A stretch of DNA of 64,000 nt from Distichodus sexfasciatus (taxonomy: Eukaryota > Chordata > Actinopteri > Characiformes > Distichodontidae), in NCBI GenBank assembly GCA_032718565.1, contig JAVGVS010000004.1, positions 8,657,814 to 8,721,813 on the forward strand, read 5' to 3'. The first letter of the stretch is position 1. Each line of letters begins with the position of its first letter. Positions 43,165-53,289 of the stretch are shown one piece after another. The notes beneath the pieces were generated by a model. The model was not told where the DNA came from and made no database searches. It worked only from the letters and a program-made list of their open reading frames with translations. The position numbers and the translations under genes were made by a program.

Positions 43165-43380
43165 AGACAAAATTTCAGTCACCATGCAGCACTCTGCAAG
43201 GGAAAATCTGTATCAGTGACCACTGTTGTTGTTGGTGTTGCTTTATTGGATTTTCAGGCTTTTTTACTTGCTTTAATTTCCATAAGAAAACCTCAGATGG
43301 AAATAACGCTCAGAGACAGAGGAAAGACTGAACCTTTCTGGTCTTGTCCTTGCTTCGGTAAATAAATAAAAAGGTATTGA
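43165..43380 (+). repeat. Segment paralogous to 45,455-45,650, copy 1
   Basis: Shares, in order, 'tgttgttgttg', 'gctttattgg', 'ttttcagg', 'gctttaatttccataag', 'gaacctttctg' and 'ccttgc' followed by 'aataaataaa'. Within this copy 'aaatttcagtcaccatgcag' also recurs 240 bp further on (43,410). Translation in one phase keeps 'LALISIRK' in both copies, but frames differ elsewhere, so coding is doubtful. Confidence 0.7.
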
Positions 43381-43384
43381 GTCA

Positions 43385-43900
43385 GAAATGATTCACTTTA
43401 GAAAGAATGAAATTTCAGTCACCATGCAGCACAGTAAGGGCAGAGCTGTTTCAAGATGGATTTGCAGGTTATTGCTAGTGTTAAAAACAAATAAATAAAA
43501 GATGGTTTGCCAGGTTGGAATGGCCCCAGGGCTGGTGTTGATGTGACTGCAAATAATTACAACTATAAACAATTTGGCAACACCTATCTTTCTCTGTCTT
43601 TTTGTCTAACTCCTGCCATTGGTGTTTTCGACTGATTTGTGACCCTTGTGCTTGTTTTTTAACTACTTTATTTTTTTATCTTTATTCTACCTGTTTGCTG
43701 GCTCTCAGCCTGGCGATGACTACATCTGTGTTTTATCTCTATGTCTGTCTGCAGTAAAATGTGTGCTTCTGCTGTTTCAAGTCACCCCAGACTGTTACAG
43801 CTTTCACAAAAGTCTAAGATGTTAGACTGAAATTTAAGCAATGCAGACCTGTTATTAAATCTGCCAAATATGAATGCATCAAATGTGGAATAAAACAAGT
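43385..43900. other. Unassigned stretch with local duplication
   Basis: 43,408-43,432 repeats 'gaaatttcagtcaccatgca' of 43,170. The rest is featureless. Confidence 0.4.
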
Positions 43901-43904
43901 TGAT

Positions 43905-44240
43905 GCACTGTAATAAAGTACATTACACTGTAACCAGTTCCTGTAAATGTACTGTTATATTCCTGCAGAACTGTACAGTATTTCATCCTTTTTATTATGT
44001 ACAGCAAAATGCTGTGCTTTCTTTTAAAGAACGACTATGAATTCTCATGTATCCTCTTGTGGGCCATCAACAACAACTTGATTCTTTTTTTTTCATTCAA
44101 AAGTTTGTAAGCTTTAAAGTAATTTTTTTTATTGTTTCGGTTCTGTTTTTTCAAAATCACCATTCCATGCACAGTAATACTGCTGCTAGTATTATGCTGT
44201 ACATTTACAGTGACATTTTTCACAGCATAGATTTTTTTCC
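43905..44240. repeat. Dispersed repeat family E, copy 3
   Basis: 'tgtaaatgtactgttatatt', 'actgtacagtatttcatcc' and 'tgtacatttacagtgacatt' match copies at 5.1-5.7 and 11.2 kb. Confidence 0.5.
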
Positions 44241-44244
44241 CCAG

Positions 44245-44685
44245 TGTTTGCCTGGAGGCCCGTCTTCAACTAAAATCCCTTAATGCAAAATGTTCTATTT
44301 GGCTGTTAAATGATTTAAATCTCACGGTTAGCAGATTGATAACGTTACTCATTACCAGCCCATTTTCACCGTCAAAAAAGAACTCTGTTTCACAGGCGGC
44401 GGCGACTAAAGACATCAAGTAGCGGATTAAGAAAGCGATGTAAGAGGAAGGCGAGTGCGCTAGGCTGCATTATGTTCTAACAGCTTACATTAGGGCTTAG
44501 CTCCAGCGTGACAGCAGCCCTTAAAGAGCCACTTTATGTGTTGAAAAAAATTGGGAAAAGTGCTTTTTAAAAAAATATTCCAACATCTGGAGATCAAGAA
44601 AATAATCATTTTTTCCTTCCTCAGTCTTTCTATTGATTTGTTTCTAAAAGCACATTTTGGGGGAACGCAGGGCCTCTATTTTGTA
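44245..44685. other. Unique non-coding stretch
   Basis: 44,380-44,535 is GC-balanced with 'cacaggcggcggcgactaaa' and 'gcttacattagggcttagct'. Possible conserved non-coding DNA. No gene. Confidence 0.35.
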
Positions 44686-44689
44686 CAAG

Positions 44690-45180
44690 AGAAAAAAAAA
44701 ACTTGAGTTTTGATTGCTCACGAGAAAGTATTGTGTGCTTGCGAGAAAGTATATTATATCATGAGAAAGTTCGCATATTGATGAGAAAATATTGTATGTT
44801 AACAAAAAAGATTCTACGGTTGATGAGAAAACTATTTCGTTCTCACAAAAATACCATGTGGCCATGAGAAGGCCATGCTCGTGAGAAAGTATCACAAGAA
44901 AGTATAACTGCTAATGAAAAAGTATTGCACATGAGAAAGTATTGCTTGCTCACAGGTTTTTGCATGCTGACAAGAGGGAATTGCTTGCCCACAAGAAAGT
45001 AACAAATGCTGATGAGAAGTAAAGGTGTGCAAACAAGAATGCATGATGATTCATGAAAGTAACGATTCTGAGAAAAAGTCACGCTGATAAATAAAATACT
45101 GTGTGTTCATGATAAAAATGTGTTCACTACGCCTCCAAGCTTTTTCTTACTTGTCCCTTTGGAGGCTCCGTAGTTTTATG
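44690..45180. repeat. Minisatellite with 'gctcacgagaaagtattg' units, copy 2
   Basis: Starts 'cttgagttttgattgctcac', followed by about a dozen degenerate ~25-bp units 'gctcacaagaaagtattg', and ends 'ggaggctccgtagttttatg'. Same architecture as 37,520-37,755, but here units are mostly in one orientation. Confidence 0.7.
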
Positions 45181-45184
45181 TAGT

Positions 45185-45450
45185 TTTTTAAAGTCAGAAC
45201 CAAAATGTAAAAAATTGTTTACCAATTCTTAGATTTGAGGTGGGGGAAATAAATCGGGCCACATCGACTGCGGGAATGAAGCTCTGAATGTTTACGGCCG
45301 GTCACCACCTTTCAGCTTTGTGAAGTTTTCATGCGTCTTTATCGTTTTAGCTTCAGCTTTTATGCCTAGTCAATTGCCTTTAAAGCGTGAACATGCTGAA
45401 TTTGCGTATGCACACAGCTTAAAAGCTGAAAAAGGAGGGAGGGCATGAAG
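45185..45450. other. Unassigned non-coding stretch
   Basis: Nothing recognised. Confidence 0.3.
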
Positions 45451-45454
45451 AATG

Positions 45455-45655
45455 GGGGAAAATCTGCAGCGACGGTGGCTGCTGTTGTTGTTGATGATGC
45501 TTTATTGGTTTTTCAGGGTTGTTTTTTCTTCCTCGCTTTAATTTCCATAAGGAAATCTCCGACAAGAGCGGGCCGCTCAGGGACGGAGGGATGCCCGAAC
45601 CTTTCTGATCTCGTCCTTGCCTCGGCGAATAAATAAAAAAAAGGACAATAAACTA
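45455..45655 (+). repeat. Segment paralogous to 43,165-43,380, copy 2
   Basis: 'gctgttgttgttgatgatgc', 'tttattggtttttcagggtt', 'cgctttaatttccataagga' and 'cgaacctttctgatctcgtc' parallel copy 1 at 43,215-43,360. This copy is richer in CpG words, copy 1 has TpG/CpA at several of those places, as expected if copy 1 decayed faster. Confidence 0.7.
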
Positions 45656-45659
45656 AATA

Positions 45660-46485
45660 AAGGAAGTGGACTTGAATGCCAAGAGTGTGTGGAATCCAAT
45701 TAAAGAGTCCTCTCCGTCCTCTGAGGAGCATTTCTATCTCCTGCACTGAAACCACCGGAACTTTGAAAAAAAAAAACCTAATGGGTTCAGACCCGGAGCT
45801 CCGAACCAGCAGGTCTAAAATGATTGACACGAGCAACACAGCAAAAAAGCTGTTAACTGCTCATGGTGCTAAAATGACGAGGCGGAGGATTGTGTTTACT
45901 CTCAACGTTCGCTCTCTCCTTATTTGTTTGCCGTGTTTTTTGGCTCGGCACCAAACCTCGCTCAGAGCCGAGCCCATTACACTCTCCTCTCGTGCACTCT
46001 CTCTCCTCTGAGCTGTGAAATAAAAATGGCCTGGCTTATCGGTGGGAAATTCTCTGCGATGAGAAATTAAACGCTACGCCTCATTGGGGCTCACAAACAC
46101 ATCTGCAGGGAAAAACATGAGGGGCGGAAATGGGATGGAGATTTATTCCAGATGGAAAAAACTGAACCCAGTTCAATTACAAAATTATTTGGATCCTCTG
46201 ATTCTTGTTCAAGTTAGAGAAGTCAACTCTCGATTCTGATAAGAAAACAGGCGGAGGGCAGAAAACAGAAGTCATCACATTTTTTCGTGATTATCATCTA
46301 CACTGAGTATATACTGTACATATCTACAGACACTAGTGCTTTGTAGTCCATGATTGTGAGAGTGAGGTAGGGAATAAACAAAGAATGCTTTCAGAAATAT
46401 AAATAATGATTGTTTATTTTCTTTAAAGCATTCTTTTGTTTACAGCATTTTTTCACACCTGCCTAAATTTTATAATAGTATCAGA
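45660..46485. other. Unique non-coding stretch
   Basis: GC-balanced to about 46,150, then AT-rich. 46,380-46,445 contains 'aagaatgctttcagaaatat' and its near-inverse 'ctttaaagcattcttttgt'. No gene recognised. Confidence 0.35.
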
Positions 46486-46489
46486 GTAT

Positions 46490-46532
46490 ATATAATATAT
46501 ATATATATATATATACAGACACACACACAGAG
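46490..46532. repeat. (AT)n-(AC)n microsatellite
   Basis: AT repeats run directly into CA repeats. Confidence 0.9.
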
Positions 46533-46769
46533 ATCAATGTATCAACATTATATCAACATTACTATTACCTCACAAGTTATTTCTTCTGTGATCCCGAAAT
46601 GACAAAAGTTGTCTCTAATTATCAAGTTAATAGCCTGTGGTCCAGAATGTGCAGGAAATTAGGGCTGCTGATGACAGTCTCTGTGCAACAACAGCAAAAA
46701 TTTCATTGCAAGACAAGCCAAGGTGAAAATGAAACTTGATTAGCTAATTTCCTTGAAGACACATACACA

Positions 46770-47175
46770 TGTGCGCACAAGATGATAACTTGTTCCCACA
46801 AGATAAATAACTTACATGCACAAGATAAAAACATGTAGATTCACCGAGATCACAAGAAAAATAATTTGTATTGATACTGACATAATGAAAGTTGTTTTCT
46901 TGAACCTCAAACAATTTATCAAAACATAATAAATGTTGCTTTTTAAAAATTTATCATCTCTAAAAATAACTCAACATAACAAAAGATGTCTTTTCAAAAC
47001 ACTGAGATAAACAAGTTTGTGATCTCAACAAAACGGAAGTTGTTTTCTTGGAACATTGAGAAAAATAACTTGTGATCTCAACATAATGAAAGTTGTTTTC
47101 TCAAGACTCACAAGAAGTCTTTATCTAAAGATCGTTAGAAAAGTGTCTTGTGATGTTACGATAACAAGAAGAAGC
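46770..47175. repeat. Degenerate tandem repeat 'cttgtgatctcaacataa / gaaagttgttttct'
   Basis: Units of about 40 bp combine 'aataacttgtgatctcaaca' and 'atgaaagttgttttctt'. About eight degenerate units. Related words occur at 4,476-4,527. Confidence 0.6.
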
Positions 47176-47179
47176 CCTC

Positions 47180-48490
47180 TATCCTCTTCGGGAAATGTTG
47201 TTGAAACTGCAATAACTGTAAAAAACGCATGCTCTCTGTTTGCCATGGTGTTTGCTGAGGCTTATGTCAAAAAAGATACAGAAAAAAATGAAAAAGTGGT
47301 GTAGTGTCATCAGACAGAAGGCAATGCAAAATGCACATGCAATATTTTCGACTGGCCCGGCTGCAAAAACCAGTGGGAGTAACAGCGTGAGTGTCTGCAG
47401 CACATCCAATAACTGATGAAATCTGTCCCTTTTAGAGGATGCGTATTGCAAAAACGCATTTCAAATTGATTGAGCTGCTCCAAATTCTTTGCTCTTTTTC
47501 TCACTTATTTCAGCTGGAACGGCTGGCATTGACTCCCACCTATGTTATGCAACTCGAATTTACGCTAAAATCACAGGATGTTTCACAGGAGGGATTGAGA
47601 TTGAGAGTAAAAATCAATGGATTTTGCATGAATAAAGACGTAAAAATCACACCAAACTCAACACCATGTTGAATTCCGGGCTTGCACAGATTCTCATAAA
47701 CGTGCTAAAATAGCTCATTTTTTAAAATCAGGATGATTAATGATAATAGATTTTTTAATGTCAGGGTGATTTGGTGCGTCCCCGTGCTTATTTTGAAGGT
47801 TTTTGTTTTCTACCACGTGGTCTATGTGAAGATGCACAATGTGGATAAACTTCTATCAGACATCTTTTGGGCATTTCTGGATCGTGATCGTGAAGATCCG
47901 GGAGCAGATCTGGGCCGGCATCCAACGAACCCGTCAGATGCAAAAGAACATCTGACTGGAGTCAAGACGCCGCACTGCAGTTTCCAAGAGAGCCATTTTA
48001 ATAAAAAGCTGCACTCACAATGCGCCTCATCAATATTTCCACAATTACTCGCAATTAGAAAGAGAAGTAGCATCAAGCGTTTTAAAAATGCAAAACTGCT
48101 GTCCAAACGCCAACGTCCCAAAGTCCTGGCAGAACAGATCAGAACCGAAGACGCACTCTCAAACATACTCGAAAATTCTCTTACGCTTGCAATTATTATA
48201 TTGCCCACCACACCTTAAATGTGTAGTTACAATACCTAGTGAAACACTAATGATTGCAAACAATGACATATTAATGATACACAACTTTAATAGTGGAGAA
48301 TAAAATTTCAATTAATGACAAAATTCGGCAACAATTTTTTGTTTATTGCTACAGCAAGCAACCAAAAACTCTGTGCTGATAGTTCACCATTCTCTGACTG
48401 TGGTTTTAATCCTACGACTAACCTTGTGCAATATATAAACATGTGCTATATCAGTCATTAAGGTTTACATCCTGTGACAATTAATCAGTC
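47180..48490. other. Long unique stretch, candidate conserved non-coding DNA
   Basis: 47,870-48,205 is GC-balanced with 'gagccattttaataaaaagc', 'cctcatcaatatttccacaa' and 'ttactcgcaattagaaagag'. Open frames on both strands across it (47,733-48,218; 47,822-48,211 minus) have no family resemblance. No exon-like splice context identified. Confidence 0.4.
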
Positions 48491-48539
48491 AGTCACTTTA
48501 AATCTTTTCAATCATGTAGTGTCTCTCATCAAACATTTT

Positions 48540-48644
48540 TTTATTATGAGCACAAGCCCTCACATGTAAAAATGTCCTCACAAGGACACAAAGTCTCTGT
48601 TTTTGTCTTAGGGGACAAACAGGTCCTTGCACAACCGAAAGCTT

Positions 48645-48684
<40 letters not shown>

Positions 48685-48690
48685 GTATAA
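48540..48690. repeat. Dispersed 'tcctcacaaggacac' repeat with CA microsatellite
   Basis: 'aaatgtcctcacaaggacac' and 'ggacaaacaggtccttgcac' precede a (CA)n run at 48,642-48,684, an arrangement like 6,400-6,465. Confidence 0.6.
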
Positions 48691-48694
48691 AGGA

Positions 48695-49070
48695 GGTGGC
48701 TGTGCTTTGCTGGCACTGTGCCTGCTGCCAGAGCTCCAAAGGTGCTGACTCAGACTCAGACTCCTTCACGCTTAACCCCAACACACCCTGTATAGCTCCA
48801 CCTCACCCCGAAATAAATACCCCAACACAGTGCTGCTGCTGCTCCAACGCCAACTCTTCATACATTCATACATATGTTAATACTAGTTATGATTACGTAA
48901 TTAACGAAAGAAATACATCCTTGTGGAGGAAAACACAAATTAAAAACCATAGCTGATAGAAAACATGACCTGCAGCTTCACACAAACACACACTCACTCA
49001 CACATTACTAAACACAATCAATAGCAGGATCAACAGGGTAACTGCAGCATGGAGCAACAAATGATAGATA
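48695..49070. other. Unassigned non-coding stretch
   Basis: No recognised gene or repeat apart from short CA runs near 48,980. Confidence 0.35.
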
Positions 49071-49074
49071 CTCA

Positions 49075-49440
49075 TCTCCTTCTCCGACCTCTCTGTCTCA
49101 TACCCTCTCTTTTTATCTCTCCGTCTCTCTCTGTCCCTCTCCTTCTCTGCTCCACTGTCGTTTCTCTCTCTTCCCTTGCCCCTACCTCTCTTTCTAGCTT
49201 TCCCCGACTCCCTTGTTTTTCTCTATCTCCCCCCTCTCCATCTTTTTCTCTCTTCCTTTCTCTCGTTCTCTCTATCCCTTTCACACACTCTATTTCTCTC
49301 CTTTTACCTCACGCTCTCTGTTCCTCTCTCTCTCTCTCTCTCTCTTGTCCCAGTCCCCACTTCCCCCTCCTTATTCTCTCTCTATCTCTCACACTCTCAC
49401 CTTCTCTTTCTCTCTTCCCTTCCCTCTCTTTCTCTCTGCA
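49075..49440. repeat. ~365-bp polypyrimidine (CT-rich) tract
   Basis: The plus strand is almost wholly C and T for about 365 bp, with a (CT)n core at 49,325-49,345. The leucine/serine-rich frames and their arginine/glutamate-rich complements are artefacts of composition. Confidence 0.9.
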
Positions 49441-49444
49441 TCAG

Positions 49445-49795
49445 CTAGTTCAGCACAGGCAGGCTGGTTGCCCCAGTGCTACAAACAGTTTTGACAAAAT
49501 TCACATTTTAACATGAAATTTGGATGAAATCGTGGCTCCTTTCCTCTTTTTCTGACATTTTAAATTCCTCACGAAACATAATTTTTCTATACATGCTGTA
49601 ATAAGAACGAGAGTAGAAGATTTAATGCTGCCCATTACAAACTCTCATGTCAGAGAAAAGCATAATTTTCCATAATCCATCACAGGACGAGTGTGTGTGC
49701 GCCTTTATAAAGTCCGTACATAGACATGAGTACCACAAAACACACAGATAAGCAAATCCGCTGCAGAGTTTTTATTCTCACAATATTTAATACAA
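49445..49795. other. Unassigned non-coding stretch
   Basis: Nothing recognised. Confidence 0.3.
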
Positions 49796-49798
49796 AGT

Positions 49799-49915
49799 AT
49801 ACTAGTGCATCTGAGAATATTAGAATATTGTGGAAAAGGTTGATTGTTTTTTCTTAATTTAATGCTGTATTTATTATATGTAAAGTGAAATGTTTTAACC
49901 TGAAATAACATTTAA
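49799..49915. mobile_element. Tc1/mariner-type MITE fragment ('ctagtgcatctgag' end)
   Basis: Begins 'ctagtgcatctgagaatatt', the same end as 50,869-51,057. The other end is lost, where the SINE at 49,918 follows. Confidence 0.55.
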
Positions 49916-49917
49916 CA

Positions 49918-50144
49918 GGGGACAAGTGGTAGCGTAACGGTTTGGGAGTTAGACCTGTGATTACAGGGTCACAGTCCCAGATCAGTAAAGGTACCACTGA
50001 GATACTCATGAGTAAGGTCTATTCCCAACCACTGCTCCCCAGGCACTGCCAAAAATCTGCCCACTGCTCTTTCATGGATGGGTCAAATGCAGACGTCACA
50101 TTTGATTGTGGTGCTGTGTTCACAATGACGCGCAATCTCCCACT
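49918..50144 (+). mobile_element. tRNA-derived SINE, family C (+)
   Basis: Head 'gtggtagcgtaacggtttgg', body 'aaaggtaccactgagatact', 'gcccactgctctttcatgga' and 'gggtcaaatgcagacgtcac', tail 'gtgttcacaatgacg'. Complete, mildly diverged. Confidence 0.85.
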
Positions 50145-50149
50145 TTAAC

Positions 50150-50865
50150 AGCTATAAACATTTTCAAGCAGATAAAATTCCCATTTTACGTCACCCAGCT
50201 CTTTTCAATTTTAATAACATGATTTGGGTGAAAACGTGGTTGTGATGATGTGCTGAGGCCTTTTCTGCCCTCAGTTTTCTGATTGACACATTATGGAAGA
50301 TATTTTGTGGGATTTCTGATTTTTAGGAACTATAAGCCGTAAAAATGAACCTTAAACCAAAAAGGACTGAAATAGCCTTTACAAGTAATAAATATAACCT
50401 ATGTGAAGATTTAGCTTTTGAATTTAACTACAAAAAAACAGATGACCTTTTTGACCATGTGCTAATTTCTCTATATATATTCTAGTACATTGGAATCCGT
50501 TAAACGTGAATGGGCGATTTTTGTGACTGAGCGTGAGCGGGTGTCAGCCTTAATGTGAAAATTCTCGTTCCACTTTCTTACTCCTACAGCGCTTTCGTCG
50601 CCCAACAATGGCTCCTCTATCCCGCAGCGGGCACCGTGCCATATCTCATCCGGGCAGAGTTTTGAAGGGATGGAACGTTCCCACAGTGAGAGGAAATGGG
50701 GAACGAGGGGGGAAAGGTTTAACTTGGAACTGCCAAAAGTTTGCTCAGAAAGTGGTGGCAGGCAGACACTTCTTCGTCACGAATAATGTTAACACTAAGA
50801 AATACCTCAATTTCCAAAGTGAATTAAAAAAAAAAAGTCAATAAAATGAACGAGGTAGCATCAAC
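50150..50865. other. Non-coding stretch with balanced island
   Basis: 50,580-50,790 is GC-balanced and unique, with no recognisable domain in its frames. The rest is AT-rich. Confidence 0.35.
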
Positions 50866-50868
50866 CTA

Positions 50869-51057
50869 CTAGTGCATCTCAAACCAGTACATTACGATGA
50901 AAAAGGCTATTTGTTTTTGCATTAGGTATAATCATCAGCATCAAAGCAAATAAATCTTAAAATATTTCTCCTCACATGTAATGAACATAGCAGGTGTGAA
51001 GTTTGCCTTTGGGAATTAAATAACCGAAATGATTGCCCGTTTTTTGAGATGCACTAG
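50869..51057. mobile_element. Tc1/mariner-type MITE, 189 bp
   Basis: 'tactagtgcatctcaaa' at the left is exactly inverted at the right ('tttgagatgcactagta'), including the flanking TA dinucleotides (50,867-50,868; 51,058-51,059). TA target duplication and size fit a Tc1/mariner MITE. No coding sequence. Confidence 0.85.
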
Positions 51058-51059
51058 TA

Positions 51060-51790
51060 TTCCTCGGATGTGTTTTGTGTGGTGTGTGTGTGTCTGATAA
51101 ATAATGTGATGTGCATGTGTTTTGGAGAAGCTTCTGATAAATATAGCCTATAGCGGCTTCAGCCTTTTGTTAACACGCCTGCGTGAGGAATGAGGCTTTT
51201 AGCTCAACTCGAACAAACCATGTTGCCTGGAAACAACTTTGTTCTCACTTTCCGAGTTGTAAGGCAGTAATAGCGTAAGAACTGCGACCGCTTCCCTTGT
51301 AATTTTATCAGGGCCAGAGAAAAAAAAGGCAGGTTTACTGGGGAAAAACACCAGCACTTCTGCACACTTAACGCCGCTAGCCCGAGCTGGAATTAGCTTT
51401 AGTTGTGATCTATATTTTCACAAGATGCAGAAGCAATTGTTCGAAATCTAAAGCACCTCCATTTCCACTTGGCCGACTCAGCCATAAAGTCCAATTTAGC
51501 GTGTGCATTAGCTGACGACCGCTTTGGGTAAGAAAAAGTCTCTGCGGTACCGAGCACTCAAAATAATAGCTCAAAATAATCAGCCAACATGAAAATAAAA
51601 GAAAGTGTGGAAACCGAAGAAGACTTAAGCCACCGACAGCAGAGGGCTGGCACAGCTTTTGGGATGGAGCTTTTTTTAAACTTTTTTATAGATGTATTAT
51701 AAAAAGCCAAAAAGATTCAAAAGAGGTTTGCTAATATGTGATTGCAAACTTTAAGGAAATGCATTTTGGATTAACTTTCGCTCTTAACTA
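51060..51790. other. Unique non-coding stretch
   Basis: 51,130-51,660 is GC-balanced. No domain, RNA gene or repeat recognised. Possible conserved non-coding DNA. Confidence 0.35.
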
Positions 51791-51794
51791 GTAA

Positions 51795-51890
51795 TGATAG
51801 AAATGATAGCTCATTGGATTAAGAATTAGTCTGGACATATAGCCAACAGTGTGGTCAGGGTTCAAACCCAATTAGGGTTAAGGCATTTCT
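51795..51890 (+). mobile_element. Degenerate tRNA-like SINE head
   Basis: 'gatagctcattggattaaga' resembles an A-box region and 'cagggttcaaaccca' a B box about 45 bp later. It adjoins the family A SINE at 51,897. Too degenerate for a tRNA gene. Confidence 0.45.
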
Positions 51891-51896
51891 TTTTGT

Positions 51897-52306
51897 GGGC
51901 GGTGGTGGTCTAGTGGTTAGGATGCTCTCTGGAGGTTGTGGATTCGAATCCTACATCCAGCAGTATCGTCACTGGATCCATGAGCAAGACCCTTAACCCC
52001 AAGTTACTCCCAGGGAGACTGTTCCTGTTAGGAAATTAGGAAAATTGAATTTAATTGTGTAGCTACAATACTTTGTAAAAAAGAACACAAACCCATTAGC
52101 ACATGCTCTTGTTGTCTGCACTAACTTCTGACGTCTTCTTCTTCTTCTTCGTATGTTGTGTAACTTTGCTTGCAGTAACTTAGTCGGATGACAGTTGTTG
52201 ATTTAAGTCTAGCTTTACAGATTGAAGAACAGTCGTGGACTACAAAGCACTGTTGTACGTCACTCTGGATAAGAGCCTGTTGCTGTAAATATAAGTGTAA
52301 ATGCAA
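51897..52306 (+). mobile_element. tRNA-derived SINE, family A (+), interrupted
   Basis: Head 'ggtggtctagtggttaggat', B box 'ggattcgaatcctacat', body 'gagcaagacccttaacccca' to about 52,070. The 3' part 'cactctggataagagcctgt' with 'aatataagtgtaaatg' resumes only at 52,260. The ~190 bp between includes a CTTCTT run, probably a later insertion or divergent sequence. Confidence 0.75.
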
Positions 52307-52309
52307 AAA

Positions 52310-52485
52310 CTCAATTTTTAATAGATGGGGCAAAGCATCATTGACAATCGACCAGTGGAGCTGGTGATTTGGTGCCTGTGTCTTTGTGAAACTGATATTT
52401 AAGTGCTCACTGTTAAAGTTGTGTTTTGTTAGTATGAAGAATGTTGTTTTTGATCATTTTCATTTTTACAGCGTATTGTAGCTAC
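52310..52485. other. Unassigned spacer
   Basis: Nothing recognised. Confidence 0.3.
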
Positions 52486-52488
52486 ACA

Positions 52489-52672
52489 TTTTCAGCATTT
52501 AGCAGGCGCTCTTTTCCAGAATGACTTTCAGTTCCTAATTTCAGGGAGAAATTTGGGATAAGGGAAATCTTGCTCAGCGACCCAGTGACAGTAGTAAAAG
52601 AGATAGGACTCAAACCCACAACCTCTTGGTCTAGAGGCGAGTATCCTAACCACTAGACCACCCCCAACCCAT
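52489..52672 (-). mobile_element. tRNA-derived SINE, family A (-)
   Basis: Minus-strand head with 'ggtctagtggttaggatact', 'gtgggtttgagtcctat' at the B box, 3' end complement 'cagcatttagcaggcgctct'. Near complete. Confidence 0.85.
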
Positions 52673-52674
52673 GA

Positions 52675-52878
52675 AGGCATCATGGGAAGGTCTCAAAGGT
52701 TTTGACCTCTGACATGAAGGCTTGGCCATTTCACAAGCTATCTTGCTACTCTGTGCTTTCTTACTATTTATTCTTAATGTAGCAGACAGTTTTGGCCAAG
52801 ACGTTATATGCAAAGCTGCTAATGGAAGATATCCAAAATACATTTTACAACACAATATTACCAAACCCTTTTCACAAA
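52675..52878. other. Unassigned spacer
   Basis: Nothing recognised. Confidence 0.3.
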
Positions 52879-52879
52879 T

Positions 52880-53062
52880 AAATAATTATTTTGTCATTGT
52901 GAACTCACGGCACAACACACAATGAAATGTGGCCTCTGCATTTGAACAATCCGTGAAGGAGCGGTGGCCAGCATTTTGGCAGCACCACGGCAGCAGTGCT
53001 TAGGGATGGTACCTCAGTGGAACCTTTACCAGTCCGGGACTTGAACCAGCGACCCTTTGGTA
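52880..53062 (-). mobile_element. tRNA-derived SINE, family C (-), head-to-head partner
   Basis: 'ttgtcattgtgaactcacgg', 'gaaatgtggcctctgcattt', 'gtgaaggagcggtggccagc' and 'ggtacctcagtggaaccttt', ending at the head 'ccagtccgggacttgaacca'. It lies head-to-head with the plus-strand copy starting at about 53,067. Confidence 0.85.
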
Positions 53063-53066
53063 TAAA

Positions 53067-53287
53067 TGGGGGTGGTTGGTAGCGTAACGGTCAGGGTGTC
53101 GGTCCCAAGGTTGGAAGGTCGCTGGTTTGAAGAATCCCAGACCAGTAAAGATACCACTGAGGTACTGCTGCCTGTCAGTTGCCCACTGCTCCTTCACGGA
53201 TGGGTCAAATGCAGAGGTCACATTTGGTTGTGATGCACTGTGTGCTGTGCAGTGGTGTGGTATGGTATCACTCACTTTCACTTTCAA
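53067..53287 (+). mobile_element. tRNA-derived SINE, family C (+), head-to-head partner
   Basis: 'ggttggtagcgtaacggtca', 'ggtcgctggtttgaagaatc', 'ccagtaaagataccactgag', 'cactgctccttcacggatgg' and 'gcagaggtcacatttggttg'. With its inverted neighbour it makes a potential hairpin with ~180-bp arms. Confidence 0.85.
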
Positions 53288-53289
53288 AT

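Noticed and set aside
47733..48218. 161-codon plus-strand frame with a 129-codon frame opposite
   Set aside because: Neither resembles a protein family; simultaneous openness of both strands suggests composition.
49049..49516. 155-codon open frame rich in leucine and serine
   Set aside because: Lies wholly on the polypyrimidine tract; the absence of stops is a consequence of CT composition.
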